A model generated the notes under the pieces. It did not search any database. It was not told the DNA's origin and saw only the letters and a program-made list of their open reading frames with translations. Shown piece by piece: positions 1 to 5,363 of a stretch of 5,382 nt of DNA. The stretch is from NCBI GenBank assembly GCA_900764955.1, contig CAAFPY010000051.1, forward strand, positions 1 to 5,382, given 5' to 3'. The DNA comes from an uncultured Collinsella sp. (GTDB lineage: Bacteria; Actinomycetota; Coriobacteriia; Coriobacteriales; Coriobacteriaceae). Every line of letters starts with the position of its first letter. The first letter of the stretch is position 1. The translations under genes were made by a program, and so were the position numbers.

Positions 1-22
1 CCGGCGCCGTTAGGGGCGCCGG
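1..22. other. Perfect GC-rich inverted repeat at the window edge
   Basis: Bases 1-8 (CCGGCGCC) and 15-22 (GGCGCCGG) are perfectly complementary around a 6-base loop, GTTAGG. On the + strand it is not followed by a T-tract, so it is not a complete intrinsic terminator in that direction. Any T-tract for a minus-strand terminator would lie before base 1. It may be the end of an upstream gene's terminator or a folded transcript end. The structure is seen; the role is unknown. Confidence 0.45.
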
Positions 23-81
23 TCAATACGGGGCCCGCTCCATTTGTCAATTCCTTCAAGCGAATGTGTCGGGAATGTTTC

Positions 82-99
82 AATGCATGAATATGCAAG
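82..99. promoter_or_regulatory. ARG box 1 (probable ArgR operator half)
   Basis: The core at 84-97 is TGCAT-GAAT-ATGCA, a perfect 5-bp inverted repeat with a 4-bp AT-rich centre. This matches the form of ARG boxes bound by the arginine repressor ArgR (18-bp sites, T-G-n-A-T / A-T-n-C-A type arms). It lies about 106 bp upstream of the argC start and pairs with a second site 21 bp downstream. The palindrome is seen; ArgR binding is inferred from family knowledge. Confidence 0.7.
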
Positions 100-102
100 C
101 CA

Positions 103-120
103 TTTACGTAATCATGCATC
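103..120. promoter_or_regulatory. ARG box 2 (weaker partner site)
   Basis: The core at 105-118 is TACGT-AATC-ATGCA. The right arm is a perfect ATGCA and the left arm keeps 3 of 5 consensus bases. Its centre (111.5) is exactly 21 bp from that of box 1 (90.5), leaving 3 bp between the two 18-bp boxes. This is the standard tandem arrangement for one ArgR hexamer. On its own the site would be weak; the spacing is the main support. Confidence 0.6.
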
Positions 121-126
121 TTTTGG

Positions 127-135
127 TGCTAAAGT
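127..135 (+). promoter_or_regulatory. Possible extended -10 element for argC
   Basis: TGCTAAAGT has the TGn extension followed by TAAAGT, which matches TATAAT at 4 of 6 positions. It sits just downstream of the tandem ARG boxes, so its -35 region would be covered by a bound repressor. No convincing -35 hexamer lies 16-18 bp upstream. CATAAC at 148-153 is an alternative -10. The promoter must lie in this leader, but its exact position is a guess. Confidence 0.25.
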
Positions 136-204
136 TTCAACCCACTTCATAACGACCGCTGCGAAATGCGCATCGGTGCATAAATCGCAGACAAGGAGTC
201 TGAT

Positions 205-1275
205 ATGTCTTTGAAGGTTGGAATCGTCGGCGCGGCTGGATATGCCGGAGCCGAGCTCATTCGCCTCGTCCTCGGTCATCCCGAGTTTGAACTTGTTGCC
301 ATTACGTCCAACGCCGATGCCGGCCAGCCGCTGTCCGCGGTGTATCCGAGCTTTGCTGGTGTGAGCGATCTGGTTTTCACCACGCATGACGCCCCCGAGC
401 TCAAGAGCTGCGATGCGGTTTTTCTTGCCGTGCCGCACACGGCTGCCATGGCACAGGTGCCCGCGCTGCTTGCATCGGGCGTCTCCTGCTTTGATCTTTC
501 GGCCGACTACCGTCTGAACGACGCGTCCGTCTTTGAGACATGGTTTGCCGCCGAGCATACGAGCCCCGAGCTGCTCAAGACCCGTGCCTTCGGTCTGCCC
601 GAGCTGTTCTGCCAAGACTTGGAGACCGCCGCATCCGACTATGCCGACGGCAAACCCGTGCTGGTCGCCTGCGCCGGTTGCTATCCCACCGCAACGAGCC
701 TTGCCGCCGCGCCCGCCGTGCGCGTCGGCTGGGTGGCCGAGAACGGTCCCGTGATTGTCGATGCCATTAGCGGCGTGACGGGCGCCGGTAAGTCCTGCAA
801 CGCCCGCACCCATTTTTGCAGCGCCGACGAGAACTTGGAGGCCTACGGCGTGGGCAAGCATCGCCACACGCCCGAGATTGAGCAAATCCTTGGCCTGACC
901 GATCGCGTCGTCTTTACCCCGCACCTGGCACCGCTCAAGCGTGGTCTGCTCTCCACGGTGACGCTGCCGCTTACGCCGCAGGCTATCGATACCTTGACCC
1001 TTGAGGACGTTGTCGACCATTACAAGCAGTTCTACGCCGGTCGCACCTTCGTACGCGTACTCGATGCCGGTCAGCAGCCCAAGACGGCTTCGGTCGTCGG
1101 CACCAACGCCGCCCAGATCGGCCTCGCGCTCAACAAGCGCGCGGGCGTGCTGGTGGCGACGGGCGCCATCGACAATCTGTGCAAGGGCGCTGCGGGCCAA
1201 GCAGTCCAGTGCGCCAATATCGTCTTTGGCTTTGACGAGCGACGAGGCTTGCCCACAGTGGCGTGCCCGGTGTAG
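205..1275 (+). CDS. argC: N-acetyl-gamma-glutamyl-phosphate reductase
   Basis: This enzyme carries out the NADPH-dependent reduction of N-acetylglutamyl-5-phosphate to N-acetylglutamate-5-semialdehyde, the third step of arginine biosynthesis, in the cytoplasm. At 356 aa it is normal for the ArgC family. The N-terminal Rossmann motif GAAGYAG is at residues 9-15. The catalytic cysteine is C159 in ACAGCYPTA. The SGVTGAGK segment is at 189-196, and KHRHTPEI at 218-225 supplies the active-site histidine. The C-terminal signature DNLCKGAAGQAVQ is at 323-335, followed by FGFDERRGL. The ATG at 205 is chosen because AAGGAG (193-198) lies 6 bases upstream and the Rossmann strand begins at residue 4. 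It is the first gene of the cluster, directly behind the ARG boxes. No damage is seen. The assignment is secure. Confidence 0.97.
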   Translation: MSLKVGIVGAAGYAGAELIRLVLGHPEFELVAITSNADAGQPLSAVYPSFAGVSDLVFTTHDAPELKSCDAVFLAVPHTAAMAQVPALLASGVSCFDLSADYRLNDASVFETWFAAEHTSPELLKTRAFGLPELFCQDLETAASDYADGKPVLVACAGCYPTATSLAAAPAVRVGWVAENGPVIVDAISGVTGAGKSCNARTHFCSADENLEAYGVGKHRHTPEIEQILGLTDRVVFTPHLAPLKRGLLSTVTLPLTPQAIDTLTLEDVVDHYKQFYAGRTFVRVLDAGQQPKTASVVGTNAAQIGLALNKRAGVLVATGAIDNLCKGAAGQAVQCANIVFGFDERRGLPTVACPV

Positions 1276-1311
1276 CACATTCGATTGTTAACGATTTGGT
1301 AGTCGGGCATC

Positions 1312-1327
1312 GAGTGGGGCGCCACTC
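1312..1327 (+). other. Stem-loop in the argC-argJ gap
   Basis: GAGTGG (1312-1317) pairs perfectly with CCACTC (1322-1327) around a GGCG loop. Only TTAAGC follows, so it is a poor terminator. It may stabilise the argC 3' end or mark a processing point. The stem is seen; the function is not known. Confidence 0.4.
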
Positions 1328-1352
1328 TTAAGCTGGTCTCATGATCACGACT

Positions 1353-1383
1353 GGCATGGCGCACCAACCGATGTCCGTTTTTT
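1353..1383 (+). terminator. Weak terminator-like hairpin with T6 before argJ
   Basis: GGCATGG (1353-1359) can pair with CC/ATG/CC within 1368-1376, using single-base bulges at 1370 and 1374, around the 8-base loop at 1360-1367. G1377 is followed by six T residues (1378-1383). The stem is short and bulged, so it would act at most as a partial terminator that tapers expression between argC and argJ. The argJ ribosome-binding site begins 10 bases after the T-run. Termination itself is inferred. Confidence 0.3.
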
Positions 1384-1409
1384 GTTTGACATAAGGAGTC
1401 ATAAAGACG

Positions 1410-2678
1410 ATGAATACCGAGCTGTTTGATATCAAGATTCGCGCCGTCGAGGGTGGCGTTACGGCTGCGGCTGGTTTTAAGGCTGCAGGCATCCACGCTG
1501 GGTTCCGCAAGAACCCCGAGCGTCTGGATTACGCGCTCGTCGTGCCCGATAAACCCTGTCCCGGTGCTGGCGTGTTTACCACCAATCGCTTTTGCGCGGC
1601 GCCCGTGCAGGTGAGCCGTGCCAACCTGGGCGGTACCGACAAGGGGTACGGTATCATCGCCGGCATTTCGGTCAACTCTGGCAATGCCAACGCCGCCACG
1701 GGCGAGACGGGCCTTGCCTGCGCGCGCGAGACGTGCAACATCGCCTCGCAGGTCATCGGCTGCGAGCCCCAGCAGATTCTGGTTGCCTCCACGGGTGTGA
1801 TTGGCCAGATTCTGTCGATCGACACGTTTGAGACCGCCATTCCTGCTGCCTACGAGGCGCTCTCCGCCCACGGTGGCGCCGATGCCGCTCGCGCCATCAT
1901 GACGACCGACACGCACTCCAAGGAGTACGCCGTATCCTACGTCAGTGAGGCTGCGGGTCATGCGGGCAATGTCTATACGGTAGGCGGAATGTGCAAGGGC
2001 TCGGGTATGATCATGCCCAACATGGCCACCATGATCGCAGTTATCACCACCGATGCCCCCGTCGAGCCTGCGGCACTTCATGCCCTGCTGCTCTCGACCG
2101 TCAAGCAGACCTTTAACAAGGTAACGGTCGATTCCGACACCTCGACCAACGACACCTGCATCATGCTTGCCTCCGGCGCCGCTGCCGCAGATGCCGAGCC
2201 TATCGTTGAGGGCTCCAATGCCTTTGACGAGTTGGCATTTGCCGTGCACGAGGTGTGCGAGAGCCTGGCGCGCAATATCGCCGCCGATGGTGAGGGCGCA
2301 TCCAAGCTTGTTACGGTCAACGTTACCGGCGCCGCTAACGACGAGGAGGCCGATATCGCCGCCCGTGCCGTTGCCAACTCGCCGCTCGTTAAGACCTGCA
2401 TCGCCGGCCACGACTGCAACTGGGGCCGCGTTGCCATGGCGCTTGGCAAGTGCGGCGTGAAGTTTAATCAGGAAGACGTTTCCATCGACATGATGGGCAT
2501 GCCTGTCTGTCGCGACGGTCTGACTGTTCCCTTTGACGAGGACGAGGCTCTACGACGTTTTGAGGCGCCCGAGATCGTGATCTCGGCCGACCTGGGCGCA
2601 GGCGACGCGGCAACGACCGTGTGGACCTGCGACCTCACGCATGAGTACATCTCCATCAACGGCGACTACCGTTCCTAG
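1410..2678 (+). CDS. argJ: Glutamate N-acetyltransferase (ornithine acetyltransferase family)
   Basis: ArgJ transfers the acetyl group of N-acetylornithine to glutamate, releasing ornithine and regenerating N-acetylglutamate. Some members also use acetyl-CoA, which sequence alone cannot settle here. The protein is 422 aa, slightly above the usual ~400. The self-cleavage motif KGSGMIMPNMATM is at 196-208, predicting cleavage between A206 and T207, so that T207 becomes the N-terminal nucleophile of the beta chain. The oxyanion-hole segment STGVIG is at 127-132. Other conserved blocks are DGEGASKL (293-300) and SPLVKTCIAGHDCNWGR (324-340), and the C-terminus ends INGDYRS. The ATG at 1410 has AAGGAG at 1393-1398, 11 bases away, which is slightly long. 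It lies 134 bases after argC, a wide gap with two hairpins. All catalytic elements are present. Confidence 0.96.
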   Translation: MNTELFDIKIRAVEGGVTAAAGFKAAGIHAGFRKNPERLDYALVVPDKPCPGAGVFTTNRFCAAPVQVSRANLGGTDKGYGIIAGISVNSGNANAATGETGLACARETCNIASQVIGCEPQQILVASTGVIGQILSIDTFETAIPAAYEALSAHGGADAARAIMTTDTHSKEYAVSYVSEAAGHAGNVYTVGGMCKGSGMIMPNMATMIAVITTDAPVEPAALHALLLSTVKQTFNKVTVDSDTSTNDTCIMLASGAAAADAEPIVEGSNAFDELAFAVHEVCESLARNIAADGEGASKLVTVNVTGAANDEEADIAARAVANSPLVKTCIAGHDCNWGRVAMALGKCGVKFNQEDVSIDMMGMPVCRDGLTVPFDEDEALRRFEAPEIVISADLGAGDAATTVWTCDLTHEYISINGDYRS

Positions 2679-2749
2679 ATTCCAGGCACGCTGCGCATCT
2701 TGCCGCGATTGCGGACAGCGGAGCACGGCGCGATAACGATACGAAAGAC

Positions 2750-2753
2750 GAGG
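2750..2753 (+). promoter_or_regulatory. Ribosome-binding site deciding the argB start
   Basis: GAGG at 2750-2753 lies 6 bases before the ATG at 2760. The same frame is open upstream to a TTG at 2700, but no purine-rich Shine-Dalgarno lies before that codon. This favours ATG 2760. The site is modest, weaker than the AAGGAG motifs before argC and argJ. Confidence 0.5.
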
Positions 2754-2759
2754 CAGACT

Positions 2760-3740
2760 ATGAAATTCGCACGCGATTGTCGTTCGAGCGAATCCAACGA
2801 AGCAACCGCGCAGCTGCTGTTCGAAGCGCTGCCGTGGATTAAGAACCTGACCGGCAAGACGGTTGTTATCAAATATGGCGGAGCCGCCATGGTCGACGAG
2901 CAGCTGCGTCGCGACGTGATGAGCGACATCGTCCTGCTTAAGATCATCGGCATGCGCCCCGTTATCGTGCATGGCGGCGGCAAGGCTATCAACGAGGCGC
3001 TGAGCCACTATGACATCCCCGTCGAGTTTAAGAACGGCCAGCGCGTGACCACGCCGGCGACTATGGATATCGTGCGCGAGGTGCTGGGCGGCAAGGTTAA
3101 CCAGGAGCTGGTTGTCGCCATCAACCACCACGGCAACCTGGCCGTGGGCGTGTCGGGCAGCGATGCTGGCACGCTCATCGCCGAGCCGCTCGACCCCGAG
3201 CTCGGTCGCGTGGGCAAAGTGACGCACGTTAACACCGACTATATCGAGCGCTTACTCGATAGCGAGTACATCCCCGTCATCGCTACCGTCGCGGCGGGGG
3301 AGGACGGCGGTTTCTTCAACATCAACGCCGATACCGCCGCCGGTGCCGTTGCGGCGGCGCTCCATGCGCATAAGGTGATCTTTTTGACCGATGTCGACGG
3401 CCTGTACAAGGACTTTAGCGACAAGGATTCGCTCATTTCCAACCTGACGCTCGACGAGGTTAACGAGATGCTCTACGGCGGCGAGGTCGATAAGGGCATG
3501 ATTCCCAAGCTGCGTGCTGCCGTCGATGCGCTTGCCGGAGGCGTATTTCGCGCTCACATCATCAACGGTACCACGCCGCATTCGCTGCTGCTGGAGCTGC
3601 TGACCGACGCCGGCGTCGGTACCGTGATCCACTCCACCGAGACGGCTTACGAGTTCGATACGCATCCGCATCCGCTTTCGACCTTTGCGGCGCGTCTGGC
3701 CGAGAACCTCGACGAGGTCGAGAAGCTCCAGACGGTCTAG
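2760..3740 (+). CDS. argB: Acetylglutamate kinase
   Basis: ArgB phosphorylates N-acetylglutamate with ATP, the second and usually controlled step of the cyclic arginine pathway. The ATG at 2760 gives 326 aa, a little longer than the typical ~300. Amino-acid-kinase motifs are KYGGAAM (38-44), HGGGK (71-75), NGQRVTT (92-98), NINADTAAGAVA (187-198), LTDVDGLY (209-216) and GMIPKLRAAV (246-255), including the catalytic-type lysines K38 and K250. Before the kinase core, residues 11-30 form a probable helix ending in EALPWI. This resembles the N-helix of hexameric, arginine-inhibited kinases, so feedback inhibition is likely but inferred. Odd points are GSDAG (133-137) where relatives usually have GKDGG, and INGTTPH (268-274) where IDGRVPH is usual. 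It lies 81 bases after argJ and 68 before argD. Confidence 0.96.
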   Translation: MKFARDCRSSESNEATAQLLFEALPWIKNLTGKTVVIKYGGAAMVDEQLRRDVMSDIVLLKIIGMRPVIVHGGGKAINEALSHYDIPVEFKNGQRVTTPATMDIVREVLGGKVNQELVVAINHHGNLAVGVSGSDAGTLIAEPLDPELGRVGKVTHVNTDYIERLLDSEYIPVIATVAAGEDGGFFNINADTAAGAVAAALHAHKVIFLTDVDGLYKDFSDKDSLISNLTLDEVNEMLYGGEVDKGMIPKLRAAVDALAGGVFRAHIINGTTPHSLLLELLTDAGVGTVIHSTETAYEFDTHPHPLSTFAARLAENLDEVEKLQTV

Positions 3741-3777
3741 CTGACCGCAGCCGCCCAATTCCTGCACCCATAGGCCT

Positions 3778-3791
3778 GCGCCGTCCGGCGC
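3778..3791 (+). other. Compact GC stem-loop before argD
   Basis: GCGCC (3778-3782) pairs with GGCGC (3787-3791) around a GTCC tetraloop. It ends 6 bases before the argD ribosome-binding site AAAGG (3798-3802) and lacks a T-tract, so it is not a terminator. It may shape mRNA processing or translation start. The structure is seen; the role is unknown. Confidence 0.35.
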
Positions 3792-3808
3792 TCAACGAAA
3801 GGCATTCC

Positions 3809-5092
3809 ATGTCACTTGCAGCTCAGCAATCGCTTGAATCCAATTACGTTATGCATACCTTTGGCCGCTCTCCGGTCGAGTTTGTCGAGGGTCACGGCAT
3901 GAAGCTCACCGGCGACGATGGCCGTGAGTACCTCGACTTTCTTGCCGGCATCGGCGTGTGCAGCCTAGGTCATGGTGACCCGGCCGTGCTCTCGGCGCTC
4001 GAGGCACAGACCAAAAAGCTCATGCATGTCTCCAATTACTTCTACATTGAGCAGCGCGGACAGGTCGCGGCGCTGCTGTCCAAGCTTGCTAACGACGACG
4101 TAGATGGTGCGCGCGTGCTTGCCGATGCCATTGCCGCCGGCGATGAGACCACGGCAGCTGCTCTTGGTGCCCCGGCTGCGGATGAGCAGGTTTGGGAGAC
4201 CTTCTTTGCCAACTCCGGCGCTGAGGCCAACGAGGGCTCGATGAAGCTCGCGCGCCTGTACGCCAAACGTGCCGGTAACGGCGGCAACACTATCGTGTGC
4301 ATGCGCGGCGGCTTCCACGGCCGTACGCTCGAGACCATTGCCGCCACCATGCAGGATTGGCTGCAGGATAGTTTCCGCCCGCTGCCGGGTGGCTTTGTGG
4401 CCTGCACGCCCAACGATATCGATGAACTGCGTGCGATCTTTAAGCAGCTGGGGAGCGAAATTTGTGCCGTGATGCTCGAGCCGATCCAGGGTGAGAGCGG
4501 CGTGCACCCCATGACCGAGGAGTTTATGGCGGCAGCGCACGACCTGGCACACGAAGTGGGCGCCGTGCTTATCGCCGACGAGGTCCAGTGCGGCATCTTC
4601 CGCTCCGGCAAGCCGTTTGCATTCCAAACCTATGGCGTGGAACCCGACATCATGAGCCTTGCCAAGGGCATTGCTGATGGCGTGCCCATGGGTGCCGTCG
4701 TGGCAAAGAAGGAGATTGCCGACGTGTTTAAGCCGGGCGACCACGGCTCGACCTTTGGCGGTAGCTGCTTGGCCATCGCGGCGTGTGCCGCGACGCTCTC
4801 CGCGCTCGTGCACGGCGATTATGCCGACCATGTTGCCAAGGTAGGCGCCTATATGGAGGCAAAGCTCGCCAAGCTGCCGAACGTGACCGAGGTGCGTGGC
4901 CGCGGCTTGATGCTCGGCTGCGATCTGGACGATACTGTGGGTGATGCACACGACGTTGTGGCCCGTGCATTGGGGGCTGGTGCCGTGATTAACGCTACGG
5001 GTGCCCATACGCTGCGTTTCTTGCCGCCGCTCGTCTGCGAGGAAGCCGACGTGGACAGTCTGATCGAGATCCTGTCGGACGTTTTGGCCTAA
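3809..5092 (+). CDS. argD: Acetylornithine aminotransferase (PLP-dependent)
   Basis: ArgD transfers an amino group from glutamate to N-acetylglutamate semialdehyde to make N-acetylornithine, with pyridoxal phosphate as cofactor. It is a class-III aminotransferase of 427 aa, about 30 longer than usual. Conserved blocks are NSGAEANEGSMKLAR (135-149), GFHGRT (168-173), EPIQGESG (224-231), and ADEVQCGIFRSGK (256-268) with D257 expected to contact the PLP ring nitrogen. SLAKG (283-287) holds the PLP lysine K286. HGSTFGGS is at 312-319, and TLRFLPP (401-407) holds substrate-carboxylate R403. The extra length is mostly an Ala/acidic insertion near residues 96-126. FRSG replaces the common GRTG. AAAGG (3798-3802), 6 bases upstream, supports the ATG. 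The context with argCJB favours ArgD over other ornithine-type transaminases. It is the last recognisable gene in the window. Confidence 0.94.
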   Translation: MSLAAQQSLESNYVMHTFGRSPVEFVEGHGMKLTGDDGREYLDFLAGIGVCSLGHGDPAVLSALEAQTKKLMHVSNYFYIEQRGQVAALLSKLANDDVDGARVLADAIAAGDETTAAALGAPAADEQVWETFFANSGAEANEGSMKLARLYAKRAGNGGNTIVCMRGGFHGRTLETIAATMQDWLQDSFRPLPGGFVACTPNDIDELRAIFKQLGSEICAVMLEPIQGESGVHPMTEEFMAAAHDLAHEVGAVLIADEVQCGIFRSGKPFAFQTYGVEPDIMSLAKGIADGVPMGAVVAKKEIADVFKPGDHGSTFGGSCLAIAACAATLSALVHGDYADHVAKVGAYMEAKLAKLPNVTEVRGRGLMLGCDLDDTVGDAHDVVARALGAGAVINATGAHTLRFLPPLVCEEADVDSLIEILSDVLA

Positions 5093-5135
5093 CACAGCGA
5101 AATAACTTAACTTTGACCGGGTTCCGGACTGCGGA

Positions 5136-5213
5136 CGTGCCCTATGTGGCATGATTCAGCGGTCTGGAGCCCGTTTTGCCTTAGATTTGCTAAGGCGGGG
5201 AGACCTGCTGGTC
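5136..5213 (+). ncRNA. Candidate structured RNA downstream of argD
   Basis: Two adjacent stem-loops lie here. The first pairs CGTGCC (5136-5141) with GGCATG (5148-5153), including one G-U pair. The second is long. CAGC-GGTCT (5157-5165) pairs with AGACC-T-GCTG (5201-5210) with one bulged T. CCC (5170-5172) pairs with the GGGG run (5197-5200). The tip is a perfect 7-bp stem, GCCTTAG (5178-5184) with CTAAGGC (5190-5196), closed by ATTTG. No T-tract follows, so this is not a simple terminator for the arg cluster. It does not match an RNA family I recognise. Pairing is seen; expression as an RNA, and whether it belongs to the arg transcript or to a downstream leader, are inferred. Confidence 0.35.
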
Positions 5214-5227
5214 AAATAACATTAAAT

Positions 5228-5269
5228 ATGAGTACTGTTACCGATTTGGTCGCAGCAATTTTGGACTAA
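5228..5269 (+). CDS. Possible 13-codon leader peptide with tandem stops
   Basis: ATG at 5228 opens a reading frame encoding MSTVTDLVAAILD, ending in TAA at 5267-5269 with a second TAA directly after. The peptide is rich in Val, Ala, Leu, Ile and Thr. Its codons for residues 6-8 form the 5' arm of the hairpin at 5244-5280, whose 3' arm begins just past the stop codons. This layout resembles an attenuator leader peptide. Against it, no Shine-Dalgarno sequence lies at normal distance (the nearest purine run, GGGGAGA, is about 24 bases away), and such a short frame can arise by chance. Confidence 0.2.
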   Translation: MSTVTDLVAAILD

Positions 5270-5280
5270 TAAGACCAGAT
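5244..5280 (+). other. Stem-loop overlapping the mini-ORF
   Basis: ATTTGGTC (5244-5251) pairs with GACCAGAT (5273-5280) over 8 bp with one G-U pair, around a 21-base loop. The 3' arm can instead pair with CTGGTC at 5208-5213, which is itself the foot of the preceding long hairpin. The two folds exclude each other, as in a switch or attenuator. The pairings are seen; regulation is inferred. Confidence 0.3.
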
Positions 5281-5303
5281 GGCAAGTCGAAATGGTGGCG
5301 CGC

Positions 5304-5342
5304 GCAGACGTGGTGTAAGAGCGTCCCGAGGTCCGTCGCTGC
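5304..5342 (+). other. Further possible stem-loop
   Basis: GCAG-ACG (5304-5310) can pair with CGT-CG-CTGC (5334-5342), with a 2-base bulge. GACG (5307-5310) could alternatively pair with CGTC at 5322-5325. This is weaker than the upstream hairpins and is offered as part of the same structured stretch. Confidence 0.2.
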
Positions 5343-5363
5343 AAGTCCCGATGTTACTCCTTC

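Noticed and set aside
112..1278. Long minus-strand open frame opposite argC, with similar ones opposite argJ and argD
   Set aside because: Long antisense frames are expected opposite GC-rich genes with strong third-position bias. Their translations are low-complexity and have no recognisable domain, while the + strand products are clear enzymes.
1386..1391. Perfect TTGACA -35 hexamer before argJ
   Set aside because: A -10 at 17-bp spacing would fall on the argJ start codon (GATGAA at 1409-1414) and does not resemble TATAAT. The hexamer overlaps the approach to the ribosome-binding site.
2703..2714. Small CCGC-GATT-GCGG hairpin in the argJ-argB gap
   Set aside because: Four base pairs in GC-rich DNA is within chance, and there is no T-tract or other context.
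2700..2759. Upstream TTG start extending ArgB by 20 residues
   Set aside because: There is no Shine-Dalgarno before the TTG, the added residues match nothing in the family, and the ATG at 2760 has GAGG 6 bases upstream.
5113..5155. TTGACC (5113-5118) with TATGTG (5143-5148) or CATGAT (5150-5155) as a promoter
   Set aside because: The spacings are 24 and 31 bp, far from the 16-18 bp needed, so no coherent promoter can be drawn.
5290..5305. T-box-like AATGGTGGCGCGCGC
   Set aside because: It has the UGG element but lacks the ACC of the T-box core, and upstream there is no AGUA/specifier-type Stem I. The match is too partial to call a tRNA-sensing riboswitch.
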